Below are positions 17,599 to 26,306 of a stretch of DNA of 64,000 nt, in pieces (position 1 is the stretch's first letter; each line of letters starts with the position of its first letter). The notes under the pieces are model-generated. The model had not been told where the DNA came from and searched no databases. It saw nothing but the letters and a program-made list of their open reading frames with translations. The DNA is from Armatimonadota bacterium. GTDB lineage: Bacteria; Armatimonadota; Fimbriimonadia; Fimbriimonadales; Fimbriimonadaceae. The stretch spans positions 806,001 through 870,000 of the forward strand of contig JAFDWS010000002.1 in the NCBI GenBank assembly GCA_018268375.1. Reading direction: 5' to 3'. The position numbers were made by a program, and so were the translations under genes.

Positions 17599-19755
17599 TC
17601 ACCTTGAGTTGCGAATTGCAGATTGCGAATGAGATTCGGTCGAATGATTGCGGGTTGACGAGTGGGCGGACGGCACTGTCCGCAGGATGGAAACTGAATA
17701 CGGGTGGACGGCCAGCCAGGCTCCGCCTTGGCGCGCGGCAACGAAGTCCGTCTCGGTGGCGAACCGGTCTTCACCGTTCACAAAGGAGGTGCGTTGCATT
17801 CCTTCGGAAACGACGGGAACCTTCACAGTCTGTGCGTCTTTGGACCGGTTGACCGCGACCAACACCCTCTGGCCGTCGAGGTTCCTTGAGAAGACGACAA
17901 GTCCTTTGGCGTCATCGACGGAGACCAGCGAAGGATCGCCGCTTTGAAGAGCCGGGCAATCCTTCCTCAACGAGGACAACGCTTTGTAAGCTTGGAGGTA
18001 GGGGTTGCCCTCCACGGCCCGGTTCCACTCCATGCCCCGGCGGTTCTCGGGGTCACGGCCCCCAGCCATCCCCAGTTCGTCGCCGTAATAGACGCACGGT
18101 GCGCCGACCCAAGTGAACTGGATCATCGCGGCAAGGCGCGCGAGTTGGGCGTCACCGCCGCACTCGGTCAAGATGCGCGGCGTGTCGTGAGAACTCAGCA
18201 GGTTCATCATGTTCCGGCTGACCTGCGGTCCGTAGGAATCGTACACCGCCATAAGGCGGTTCCAGAACTGCGTCGGCGTCGTGGCCCCGCGGGCGACGAA
18301 CCCTAGGACAGCCTCACGGAACTGGTAGTTCATGACGCTGTCGAACTGGTCGCCCTTGAGCCAAGGAGAACCGTCTCCCCAAATCTCTCCGACGATCCAC
18401 TTGTCCTGGCCATGACGCTTGACGCGGTCGCGGAACAGGCGCCAATAATCGCTGGGAACCTCGTTCGCCACATCGAGCCGCCACCCGTCGATCTTCGCCT
18501 CCTTGTCCCAGAAATCGGGAACGCTCAGCAGATAGTCTCTGACCGATTTGTCGGCGTTGTGGAGTTTCGGCATTGACGGAAAACCGAACCAAGCCTCGTA
18601 AGCGGGATTGTCGCCGACCTTCACTGGGAAGGATTTGACCGTGTACCAATCGCGGTACTTCGACCGATCTTGGTTCTTCAGGAGGTCTGCGAAAGCAAAG
18701 AAGTCCACGGACGTGTGGTTGAAGACGCCGTCAAGGATCGTGCGCACGCCTTGCTTGTGCAGGTCGGACGTTAGAGCCGCGAACTCCTTGTTCGTGCCAA
18801 ACCGGTGGTCGACCTTGAGGTAGTCCGTTGTCTCGTAGCGATGATTGCTCGGCCCCTCGAAGATCGGGTTGAAGTAGATGCAACCGACGCCCATCTCCTT
18901 CAGGTGGCCAAGGTGCTGACGCACGCCTGCGATGTCTCCTCCGAACCAATTCGCATAAGTGGGCGTACCGTTCCAAGGTTGGACGTCCTTCGGGTCGTTG
19001 CTCTTGTCTCCGTTGGCGAACCGATCCGGGAAGATCTGGTAGACGATGCTCTTCTCGACCCAGCCCGGCGGCACGAACGGGTGGAACGTCTTCGGATCGA
19101 GTACGAACCGTGCGTCTCCACCATCCTTTGCGTACCATGCGCCGCTCTTGTCGACCGTCAGCGGGCCGCGCCCTCCGTCGTTGAGCGAGAAACTGTACTT
19201 CACCACCGACTTGCCGTCCCAGGGAACGGTCGCGACATAGTTGGTGACGAAGTCGTCGCCTCCGCTCGCCGTCGCGCCATATGCCTTCGGCTTGTTGTTG
19301 CCGATTTGGACCAGTGCCGACACTGTCTGGACGTCGTCGACCCGCGCTTGGACGGTCAAGGTCAATTTTCCGCGGTCGTAATTGAGGGCCGGAATCTCTT
19401 GAAGATGGCGGACCATGCTCGTGGTGATCGTTCCGTCCCCCTTGCGTGCCGGCACTTCGTATCCTTCCGGAAACACAACGAGCACGGAGTTGGTGTTTCC
19501 GTTGCCGTCGTCGATCGTCTTGGCACTAGGATCGGTGACCCAAGTGTCTCCGTCGATTACGAACTTGTACTGGTACTTGCCTGGCCTAAGGTCGAGGCTG
19601 GCCGTCCACGTGTTCGCGGCAAGCTCCCTCATCGCCAGGGCGCCCTTGTCCCAGTTATTAAAGGTTCCGGCGACGTGGACACTCTTCACCTTCTTCTCGC
19701 TTCTAAACTCGAAGACGGTCGGCCAGTGGTTCTGCAAGACAAGCCCAAGGATCAC
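17599..19755 (-). CDS. GH13 alpha-glucanase (neopullulanase/cyclomaltodextrinase-like) with N-terminal CBM48
   Basis: 718 residues from GTG 19755, which overlaps the LacI stop (GTGA) and follows a perfect AGGAGG seven bases before. Residues 10-95 are a CBM48/glycogen-binding domain ([27 protein letters not shown]). A second beta domain follows at about 110-225, then the GH13 barrel: [14 protein letters not shown] with nucleophile Asp428, IVGEIWGD with acid/base Glu457, SSHDTPR with Asp524. No signal peptide, so it probably acts in the cytoplasm on imported maltodextrins. In one operon with the LacI regulator. Exact specificity (neopullulanase or cyclomaltodextrinase) is uncertain. Confidence 0.9.
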   Translation of the reverse strand: MILGLVLQNHWPTVFEFRSEKKVKSVHVAGTFNNWDKGALAMRELAANTWTASLDLRPGKYQYKFVIDGDTWVTDPSAKTIDDGNGNTNSVLVVFPEGYEVPARKGDGTITTSMVRHLQEIPALNYDRGKLTLTVQARVDDVQTVSALVQIGNNKPKAYGATASGGDDFVTNYVATVPWDGKSVVKYSFSLNDGGRGPLTVDKSGAWYAKDGGDARFVLDPKTFHPFVPPGWVEKSIVYQIFPDRFANGDKSNDPKDVQPWNGTPTYANWFGGDIAGVRQHLGHLKEMGVGCIYFNPIFEGPSNHRYETTDYLKVDHRFGTNKEFAALTSDLHKQGVRTILDGVFNHTSVDFFAFADLLKNQDRSKYRDWYTVKSFPVKVGDNPAYEAWFGFPSMPKLHNADKSVRDYLLSVPDFWDKEAKIDGWRLDVANEVPSDYWRLFRDRVKRHGQDKWIVGEIWGDGSPWLKGDQFDSVMNYQFREAVLGFVARGATTPTQFWNRLMAVYDSYGPQVSRNMMNLLSSHDTPRILTECGGDAQLARLAAMIQFTWVGAPCVYYGDELGMAGGRDPENRRGMEWNRAVEGNPYLQAYKALSSLRKDCPALQSGDPSLVSVDDAKGLVVFSRNLDGQRVLVAVNRSKDAQTVKVPVVSEGMQRTSFVNGEDRFATETDFVAARQGGAWLAVHPYSVSILRTVPSAHSSTRNHSTESHSQSAIRNSR

Positions 19756-20771
19756 AGCATGCCTCCTGCCCGAATCGACGATCCGCGGACCTGCAGCAAG
19801 CACGGTACGATCGTCCGCGCAGGCTCCAAGTAATCCTTCTCGCTGATGACCTCGAGCAAGGTGGACAGCGACGTCCGGACCAGCCTCGGAATGTCGAGAC
19901 TGACCGACGAGAGACCACCTTCGAGCATCAGACAAACATTGCTGTCGTTGAAACTCACGATCCCCAAGTCCTGCGGGATGCGCCGGCCTAGCTTACGTGC
20001 GGCGATGACGACGCCCATCGCCATAAAGTCGTCGAGAACGACCACGGCATCGGGCGCATCGCGTCCAGTAAGGGCCTTCATCGCGACCTCACGGGCGGCC
20101 TCAAGGCCGAAGTCGCTGTGAAGGACGATGGGCCGGCCCTCGTATTGCTGCACGATGCGCGTATAGCCTTCGAGGCGGTCGTCGCTGACGGTGATGCCCT
20201 CCGGACCCGCGATGAACGCCACTTTTCGATAGCCACTTTCAAGAAGATGCTGAGTGGCGACCTGTCCCGCGTAGACATTGTCGTTATCGACCGACCACAC
20301 CACTTGCCCCATCGGGTTGCCGATCAAGACGAAGGGAAACTTGTCGCGCTGGAGAAGGGCCAGCCGCTCGTCATGAGCCTCGCTCTCGACGAGGATCAGG
20401 CCATCGACACGGCGCGACCGCAACATCTCGTCGTACACCTGGAACTGACGTCCACCGTTGGGGACAGTCTCGATGCAAAGGTGGTAGGCGGTGCCATCGA
20501 GATTGTCGAGGATCTCGCTGATCAAACTGGTGTAGAAGGGGTCGCCGTCCAAGCCCCCGTGCGGCCTTTTGACAGCAAGTCCAATGATGCCAGCGGTCTG
20601 GGTTCGCAGGGAGCGCGCTCGGGCATCGGGGCGGTAGTTGTGCTGCTCGATCGCCGAGAGCACCTTGTCCCGGATTTCGGGCTCGACACGGTCATCGCCA
20701 GCAAGCACACGACTGACCGTGGCTTGCGACACCTGTGCATATTTTGCGATGTCCTGTTGTGTGACCCTCAT
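19752..20771 (-). CDS. LacI family transcriptional regulator
   Basis: 339 residues. The N-terminal helix-turn-helix is VTQQDIAKYAQVSQATVSRVL followed by a hinge (YRPDARARSLRTQ). The rest is a periplasmic-binding-protein-like effector domain (HHLG-type VDGLILVESEAHDERL, FIAGPEGITVSDDRLEGY, GIVSFNDSNVCLMLEGGLSSV). It is translationally coupled to GH13. A palindrome at 20798-20809, just before the gene, and a second one before GH31 are its likely operators, so it probably represses itself and the glucan genes until a maltodextrin or glucose-derived inducer binds. Confidence 0.93.
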   Translation of the reverse strand: MRVTQQDIAKYAQVSQATVSRVLAGDDRVEPEIRDKVLSAIEQHNYRPDARARSLRTQTAGIIGLAVKRPHGGLDGDPFYTSLISEILDNLDGTAYHLCIETVPNGGRQFQVYDEMLRSRRVDGLILVESEAHDERLALLQRDKFPFVLIGNPMGQVVWSVDNDNVYAGQVATQHLLESGYRKVAFIAGPEGITVSDDRLEGYTRIVQQYEGRPIVLHSDFGLEAAREVAMKALTGRDAPDAVVVLDDFMAMGVVIAARKLGRRIPQDLGIVSFNDSNVCLMLEGGLSSVSLDIPRLVRTSLSTLLEVISEKDYLEPARTIVPCLLQVRGSSIRAGGML

Positions 20772-20797
20772 TGGCCCGGGCTCGGCTCCTCCGCCGA

Positions 20798-20809
20798 GAA
20801 TACGTATTC
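20798..20809. promoter_or_regulatory. Putative LacI-family operator at the regulator's own promoter
   Basis: Perfect 12-bp palindrome GAATACGTATTC, 27 bases before the regulator ATG. A -10-like TATACT (minus strand, 20817-20812) lies directly upstream, so the palindrome would cover the transcription start. The same core recurs at 23277-23292. Confidence 0.7.
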
Positions 20810-20865
20810 ACAGTATACGCAGAAACTTCCAGAAAGTAGGTCGCGGCTAAGAAAATCGCGAAAAT

Positions 20866-23172
20866 TCAGTTCCAGCGCTTGACGGCAAACTGCTTTCCGG
20901 ATAGGCGGAGCTCATCGCTCGAGGCGGACAAATCGCCGACTTGGTCGACACCAACGGTGACGAATGTCGGAGCAATACCGCCAAAGCCGGCCTGTGTCTG
21001 CTCCCACTGGATCGAAGCGCCCTCGAGACGAACCTCTAGCTTGGACCGCTTCCCTTTCTGATAGTCGTATGTCAAGCCGTCGTCCGCCACATACTCGGTC
21101 GCGTTCTTGCCTGACCATCCGTCCGGAACCGCTACGAAGAACATGGGGCGGGTCAGTTCCACTCGGTTGTCGGTCGGCAAATCAGGGAGCAAGGGAATCA
21201 TCGCGCCTGCCCGAACGAAAAGGGGGGTCGAGCCCAACTTCGCCTTGATCACGTGCCGCCCGGGCTTCCTCCACTTTCCGTCCGAGAGTCCAAACCAAGG
21301 CTCCCTCCCCGGCAGGACGACCTCGCGCGAATCGTCGCCGAGCTTCAAGATTGGGGCGTGCATGAGCCAGGGCCCGACCATGAACTGGTCGGCGACGTCG
21401 GCAAGAGAAGCGTCGTCGAAATCATAGATGAGGGGCCTGACGAGCGCCTCGCCAGTTTCCTCTTGGCGGACGAACAACTGATACAGGAATGGAAGGAATT
21501 GGTGCCGGAGCCGGATGAAATGCGCGAGGGTCTTCTGCGTCTTGGCGGGGTAGCGCCAGGGTTCTTCGAGGCGGCTGTCGAGCGTGCTGTGGTTGCGGAA
21601 GAATGGAAAAAGGAAACACGCTTCAAACCATCGCGCCATCAATTCGTCGCCGGCATCACCACCGAAGCCGCCAATGTCGGGACCGTTAAAGGGCTGGCCA
21701 CTGATCGACATTCCCAACGTCGTTGGGATGGACTGCTGGAGATAGAACTCGTTCGAAATGTTGTCGCCTGTCCAAACCGCAGCGTACTTCGACGTGCCGA
21801 TAAAGCCGGAGCGAGAGAGAATGAACGGACGCTCGTTGGGGCACGCCTGGCGGAAACCCTCGAAGGTCGCCATCTGCATTCCGAGCGCATATTGGTTTCT
21901 GTGCAAAGCGTGAGCTTGAGAACCTGAACGGAACAACATTCCGGTGGGGTCCACTGGGCCAGTCGAGGGGTCGTTCATATCGACCCAGCAGGCACCAAAT
22001 CCACTTGACCGGAAATCCTTCGCATACCCTGCCCACCAGTCGCGGACGCGAGCCTCCGTGAAGTCGGGGAAGACTGTCTCGCCGGGCCAGACCAGCCCTA
22101 CAAACTCCTTGCCTTCGGGGTTCTTGCAGAACACGCCTTGAGTGTGGCCATCGTCGTAAACGCGATATCCAGGCTCCTGCTTCACCCCAGGGTCGATGAT
22201 CGGTACGATACGCCGCGAGTTCCGTGACAAGGCCCCGGCCGTCACCGACGGCCCTTCCGGGAACTGCCTCTTGCTGACTTCAAAGATCCGGAACCCGTCC
22301 ATGTAGTCCAGATCGAGCCAGAGGCCCGTGCAGGGAATCCCCAGTTTTTCGAACTTGGCGTCAAGCCCCAACAGGTCTTTATGGCCGCCGTAGCCCCAAC
22401 GAGACTGTTGGTAGCCGAGCGACCAGATCGGTGGCAACGGGGTCTTGCCCACGAGCTGTTGTAGCTTCTCGGTCAGTTCACCCAGGCTGTCGGCGTGAAG
22501 AATCCATAGGTGCGGCTCACCGCACTCGCTTCCGAGGAGCAGGTGCCGGGCAGTGCGCTGCCACTCGACAAAGACGCGCGTCGTGTCGCGGCCAGGCGTC
22601 TCCATGAAGGTCGTCCCCGGGTTGTGGAGGAGGAAGCCGGTCCAGCCGCTCGACGACCGCATCGCCAGGTAGGGGAAGGAGAAGTACGGCGGGTCGACCG
22701 GATGTTCGGCCCACTGGCCCCAGTGGAAGTCGCTCCAGACGTCGGTGTTCCAGAACTTCGTCCGGATGCCTGAGAGCTCGAGCCGGTTGAACCACTTCTC
22801 TCCCATGCCGAAGAAGAGGGCGTCCTCCGGCACTTCGAACTGGAAGATGGAAGCTTCGGCGCACACACCAAACCCGGCGCCTCGGACCGTCCGAGCCACG
22901 AGCTTGCCGTCGTCGGTGTGGAACTCAAAATCGCCTTGGCTGCTGGCCGTGATACCGCAGTCACATTGACACGGTGGCGCATCGAGCGGCTCGAGACTGA
23001 GATTCTCCGACCAGCGGTCGGGATCCTTGGCCGCAAGGTGGAACACGTCGCCCTCGAACGAACGCGCCGTCAGTTCTAACTTGCCCTGTGCGAGGTCTGT
23101 CGTCCCGTCTTTCGACTCGTAGCCCTTCACGAAGACAAAGTTGGCGGGGTGCGGGTACTTCGTGAAGAACAT
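20866..23172 (-). CDS. GH31 alpha-glucosidase
   Basis: 768 residues from ATG 23172. A GTG at 23250 would add 26 residues but has no ribosome site, and a -10-like TACAAT (23239-23234) lies inside that extension. Motifs: PPIWSLGYQQSRWGY, GLWLDLDYMDGF, and catalytic GACWVDMND with nucleophile Asp398, then VWTGDN with acid/base Asp470. Cleaves terminal alpha-glucose from oligosaccharides. No signal peptide, so probably cytoplasmic. It lies upstream of and on the same strand as the LacI-GH13 operon, and its own upstream region carries the second operator. Confidence 0.9.
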   Translation of the reverse strand: MFFTKYPHPANFVFVKGYESKDGTTDLAQGKLELTARSFEGDVFHLAAKDPDRWSENLSLEPLDAPPCQCDCGITASSQGDFEFHTDDGKLVARTVRGAGFGVCAEASIFQFEVPEDALFFGMGEKWFNRLELSGIRTKFWNTDVWSDFHWGQWAEHPVDPPYFSFPYLAMRSSSGWTGFLLHNPGTTFMETPGRDTTRVFVEWQRTARHLLLGSECGEPHLWILHADSLGELTEKLQQLVGKTPLPPIWSLGYQQSRWGYGGHKDLLGLDAKFEKLGIPCTGLWLDLDYMDGFRIFEVSKRQFPEGPSVTAGALSRNSRRIVPIIDPGVKQEPGYRVYDDGHTQGVFCKNPEGKEFVGLVWPGETVFPDFTEARVRDWWAGYAKDFRSSGFGACWVDMNDPSTGPVDPTGMLFRSGSQAHALHRNQYALGMQMATFEGFRQACPNERPFILSRSGFIGTSKYAAVWTGDNISNEFYLQQSIPTTLGMSISGQPFNGPDIGGFGGDAGDELMARWFEACFLFPFFRNHSTLDSRLEEPWRYPAKTQKTLAHFIRLRHQFLPFLYQLFVRQEETGEALVRPLIYDFDDASLADVADQFMVGPWLMHAPILKLGDDSREVVLPGREPWFGLSDGKWRKPGRHVIKAKLGSTPLFVRAGAMIPLLPDLPTDNRVELTRPMFFVAVPDGWSGKNATEYVADDGLTYDYQKGKRSKLEVRLEGASIQWEQTQAGFGGIAPTFVTVGVDQVGDLSASSDELRLSGKQFAVKRWN

Positions 23173-23276
23173 GTCGCCTGACCATTTTGGCCGAACCCTG
23201 GCAACCTGGCTCCCCTGCCGTCCGGCCTTAGCAATTGTACGTGTTTCCACGCAAAAAGAGGGCGCGGAGCCAGATT

Positions 23277-23292
23277 CTGAATACGTATTCAG
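23277..23292. promoter_or_regulatory. Putative LacI-family operator between divergent GH31 and PEP-CTERM genes
   Basis: Perfect 16-bp palindrome CTGAATACGTATTCAG, sharing its inner 12 bp with the site before the lacI-like gene. For the plus-strand gene at 23322 a -10-like TATAGAAT (23302-23309) places the -35 region inside the palindrome, so binding would block transcription. Confidence 0.75.
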
Positions 23293-23321
23293 GACGTTCG
23301 GTATAGAATGCCCACAAGACC

Positions 23322-24008
23322 ATGAGTTTGAGACTGTTCTTCCTGACCTGCACGGTGGTGGCGACCCAAGCCGCTTTTGCTCAGTACGTCGTCCGTGGAG
23401 AGTTCAATGGCTGGGGCAACAACGGCGACCTCGTCATGAACGACATGGGTGGTGGCCTGTGGTCGGCGACCGCGACCGGCCTCACCCCCGGGCAAGGGTA
23501 CGAGTTCAAATGCACGACCACGGACTGGGCTTTCAATGGCCCGAATTCGAACGCCCGGACGGTCGCCAATGCGGCCGGTGAGATCACCTTCAACTTTATG
23601 CCGAACACGTCTTGGGCAGACGGTTGGCAGCCTGCCAACGACAAGCGCGTCGGATGGGCCGACTCGGGCCTCTTCGGTTGGGAACTGATGGGAACCGTAA
23701 ACAACTGGGGTGGCGCCTTCCTCTCGCTGACCAACATGGGCAACGGCCTCTACCAAGGAGACATGCTGGTCGCGGCAGGCGACTATGAGTTCAAGTTCCG
23801 CCGCGAGAACGACTGGGGCTATTCGGTCGGAAGCGACTTCGGCAACTCGGCGAGCAACGCCACTTTCAGTTCCGACGGCGTCAACACGACGCGGTTCCAA
23901 CTCGACCTTCCCAACGGACGCTGGCGGACAGAAGTGGTGCCTGAGCCGGTCTCGATGATCGCCCTCGGTGCTAGCTTGGCCGCGCTGGCCAGGCGTCGAC
24001 GAGCATAA
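23322..24008 (+). CDS. Secreted PEP-CTERM protein with two starch-binding-like repeats
   Basis: 228 residues. Signal peptide to about residue 20 (ATQAAFA). Two related beta domains follow: VRGEFNGWGNNGDLVMND with YEFKCTTTDW (21-95), and LMGTVNNWGGAFLSLTNM with YEFKFRRENDWGYSVG (125-180). The pattern (xGxFNxW, then GxYEFKF) resembles the outer-membrane starch-binding SusE/SusF and CBM48-type folds. The C-terminus VPEPVSMIALGASLAALARRRRA is a PEP-CTERM exosortase tail, so the protein is sorted to the outer surface. Controlled with GH31 by the shared operator. Carbohydrate binding is inference. Confidence 0.82.
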   Translation: MSLRLFFLTCTVVATQAAFAQYVVRGEFNGWGNNGDLVMNDMGGGLWSATATGLTPGQGYEFKCTTTDWAFNGPNSNARTVANAAGEITFNFMPNTSWADGWQPANDKRVGWADSGLFGWELMGTVNNWGGAFLSLTNMGNGLYQGDMLVAAGDYEFKFRRENDWGYSVGSDFGNSASNATFSSDGVNTTRFQLDLPNGRWRTEVVPEPVSMIALGASLAALARRRRA

Positions 24009-24036
24009 AGCTTAAGCCTTCGAGCAAGTGAGGCTA

Positions 24037-24070
24037 CGGCGCAGGCGGTTCCGCCTGCGCCATTTTCGTT
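24037..24070. terminator. Rho-independent terminator
   Basis: Perfect 11-bp inverted repeat (GGCGCAGGCGG at 24037-24047, CCGCCTGCGCC at 24050-24060) followed by ATTTTCGTT. It lies between the convergent PEP-CTERM gene and the kynureninase gene. Confidence 0.8.
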
Positions 24071-24078
24071 CAGCTCGC

Positions 24079-25278
24079 CTACTTGCCCCGTAAGGCTTGG
24101 TCGGTTATGCGGGCGGCAACGCGGCACTCGTCCGTGCTTGTCAGGATGTCGGGGCCAAAGCGCACGAACCCTCCTCGTGCGTCCACAGTGACACCGAGCT
24201 CCTTCATGCGCGCGGCGACGGCAAAGGCATCTTGATGCGGCAGCAGGGCAAACGCTCCGTAACGGTCGGGATCGGACGGTGTGAACAACTCGACGCCCTT
24301 TGAAAGAAACGCTTCTCGCAGGACAGCGAGGCGCTCCAACCCGTAGGCTCGCAGAGCCGCAACTCCAATCCGCAAAGTGAAGTTGAGTCCAGGGTTGGCT
24401 TGGTAGGAGGTTAGCACCGGGGGCGTGCTCTCAAGCCAAGCATCCCCACCTCCCTCGAACTCCGGAATTTCGGGCCGCTCGTAAGCGAAAGAGTCCTTCT
24501 TTGCGAACCAGCCGGTGTCAAGAGTGCGCAAGCCAGTGTCGAGCACTCGTGGGTGGATGGCTAGATAGCAGGCACCGGGCCCGCCCCGGAGGTACTTGTA
24601 GCAACCACCAATGAGAAAGTCGGCGTCCAACGCCATCATTCTGAAGGGAACGACGCCGATCGCGTGATAGGCGTCCACGACGACCAAAGCTCCGACCTCG
24701 TGCGCGCGCTTGACGACTTCATCGAGACCACTGAGGATCTGTCCGGTCGTGAAGAAGACACTGGACACAACGACAAGGTCGGTTCCTGACGTGATCGCTG
24801 AAGCTATGACTGAAGCCTCAAAGAGCGGGACTGGCCCTTCGTTCGCGCTTGGCCCGATCCATTTGACCTTCGCCCTGCCCTTTGACGCATAGGTTTTCAG
24901 AATGAAATCGATGCTGTCGAACTCGCCCGTTGTTGTAACAACCTGCACCGGCCGATCGAGGGGCAGAGCATTGAGAACCGAACGCAGGCCTTGGCCGGCC
25001 GAGGTCTTCGGAACAACGCAGTCGTGGCGTGGAGCACCGACCAGCGCAGCGACATTCTTGCGGAATTTACGCATGGAGAACGGCCAACTGCTGTCTTCCC
25101 AACACTCGTCAAGATTCTTGAACCACTCGGAAACACCTTCGGCGACATCTTCGCTGACCAAGTCTAATGGCCGTCCGAGCGAATGGTTCGCAAGATAGAC
25201 GCCGCGAAACTCCTCCAAGACCCTGCTGAAGTACGGCGCAATCGATTCCCGAACGTACTCTTCAGTCAGTGGGGTCAA
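24079..25278 (-). CDS. kynU: Kynureninase
   Basis: 399-residue PLP enzyme that splits kynurenine (or 3-hydroxykynurenine) into anthranilate (or its hydroxy form) and alanine. Start TTG 25278 overlaps the stop of the dioxygenase gene (TTGA) with GGAG eight bases before; the longer frame upstream is the dioxygenase gene in another frame. Motifs: [11 protein letters not shown] near residue 30, [18 protein letters not shown] with the PLP-binding Asp, and [15 protein letters not shown] with the Schiff-base Lys. Second gene of a two-gene tryptophan breakdown operon. Confidence 0.92.
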   Translation of the reverse strand: MTPLTEEYVRESIAPYFSRVLEEFRGVYLANHSLGRPLDLVSEDVAEGVSEWFKNLDECWEDSSWPFSMRKFRKNVAALVGAPRHDCVVPKTSAGQGLRSVLNALPLDRPVQVVTTTGEFDSIDFILKTYASKGRAKVKWIGPSANEGPVPLFEASVIASAITSGTDLVVVSSVFFTTGQILSGLDEVVKRAHEVGALVVVDAYHAIGVVPFRMMALDADFLIGGCYKYLRGGPGACYLAIHPRVLDTGLRTLDTGWFAKKDSFAYERPEIPEFEGGGDAWLESTPPVLTSYQANPGLNFTLRIGVAALRAYGLERLAVLREAFLSKGVELFTPSDPDRYGAFALLPHQDAFAVAARMKELGVTVDARGGFVRFGPDILTSTDECRVAARITDQALRGK

Positions 25279-26129
25279 CGCCCGATCTCCGTCCTCACGC
25301 TCCACAGTTCTGGGAAGAGGCGGATGTCCACCGCCTTCTTGAGGAACGAGACCCCCGAGCTCCCGCCCGTGCCCATCTTGTGGCCGATGATGCGCTCGAC
25401 CGTCAGCATGTGCCGCACGCGCCACAAGGTGAACTGCTCCTCGACGTCGACCAGCTTTTCCGCCATCTCATAAGCGTCCCAGTGGGCGGAAGGATCGTCG
25501 TAGATCTCCTTGAACACGGACAGGACGGCAGGGTTCGAGACGTAAGGTTTCGCCCAATCTCGCTCGACAGCGTCTCGCGGCACGGGCATACCCAGCCTCG
25601 CCAAGTGGCGGAGGAACTCGTCGTAGAGGCTCGGCGCGTTCAGCGCCTCGACGAGTTCGGCCTCGATTTCGGGGCGGTGACGAAAGACGCGCACCGCATC
25701 GGCGTCTTTGTTGCCGAAGAGGAACTCGATCAGCCGGTATTGGTGAGATTGGAACCCGCTCGCATTGCCAAGGACGTGCCGGAATTGGACGTATTCACTC
25801 GGCGTGAGGGTCTCAAGGACGGCCCATTGTTCGAAGAGCATCCTCTGGATGTGCTTCACGCGCGCGAGAATCTTGAACGTCGGCCCCAGGTCGTCTGCTC
25901 GGACGAGGTCGATCGCCGCGCGCAATTCGTGGACAACGAGTTTCATCCAGAGTTCGGAAGTCTGGTGCTGGATGATGAAGAGCATCTCGTCGTGGTGCTC
26001 TGGCATGCTCAAAGGCCGCTGAGCGTGCAAGATTTGATCGAGGTGCAGGTAGCCGCTGTAATCGAGCCTGGAGCTGAAGTCAGTCTGGATGGACTCTTCG
26101 AGCGGCCGGTGTCCCATGGGCACGAGCAT
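25275..26129 (-). CDS. kynA: Tryptophan 2,3-dioxygenase
   Basis: 284 residues from ATG 26129; ATG 26117 is an alternative, and neither has a clear ribosome site. Haem enzyme that opens the indole ring of tryptophan to N-formylkynurenine. Motifs: [29 protein letters not shown] near residue 50, [16 protein letters not shown], and [25 protein letters not shown] with the haem-ligand His. Translationally coupled to kynureninase. The formamidase step (kynB) is not in this window. Confidence 0.93.
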   Translation of the reverse strand: MLVPMGHRPLEESIQTDFSSRLDYSGYLHLDQILHAQRPLSMPEHHDEMLFIIQHQTSELWMKLVVHELRAAIDLVRADDLGPTFKILARVKHIQRMLFEQWAVLETLTPSEYVQFRHVLGNASGFQSHQYRLIEFLFGNKDADAVRVFRHRPEIEAELVEALNAPSLYDEFLRHLARLGMPVPRDAVERDWAKPYVSNPAVLSVFKEIYDDPSAHWDAYEMAEKLVDVEEQFTLWRVRHMLTVERIIGHKMGTGGSSGVSFLKKAVDIRLFPELWSVRTEIGR

Positions 26130-26160
26130 ACACCGGGTCAGCGAGTACAATCGGCTCCGT

Positions 26161-26234
26161 TGGCGGATCGTCTAATGGTAGGACAGCGGTTTTTGGTGCC
26201 GTCAGTCTAGGTTCGAATCCTAGTCCGCCAGCCA
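26161..26234 (+). tRNA. tRNA-Gln (anticodon TTG)
   Basis: Cloverleaf: acceptor TGGCGGA with TCCGCCA, D arm GTCTAATGGTAGGAC, anticodon loop TTTTGGT with anticodon TTG, T arm CTAGGTTCGAATCCTAG, discriminator G and an encoded CCA at 26232-26234. Features are typical of glutamine tRNAs. Confidence 0.95.
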
Positions 26235-26306
26235 TAAAGCGGCGCCGTCTCGCTGGACTTGACCACCCAGTCAAAAAGCCCTGTAACATAAGTCTTTGAG
26301 GACTTG

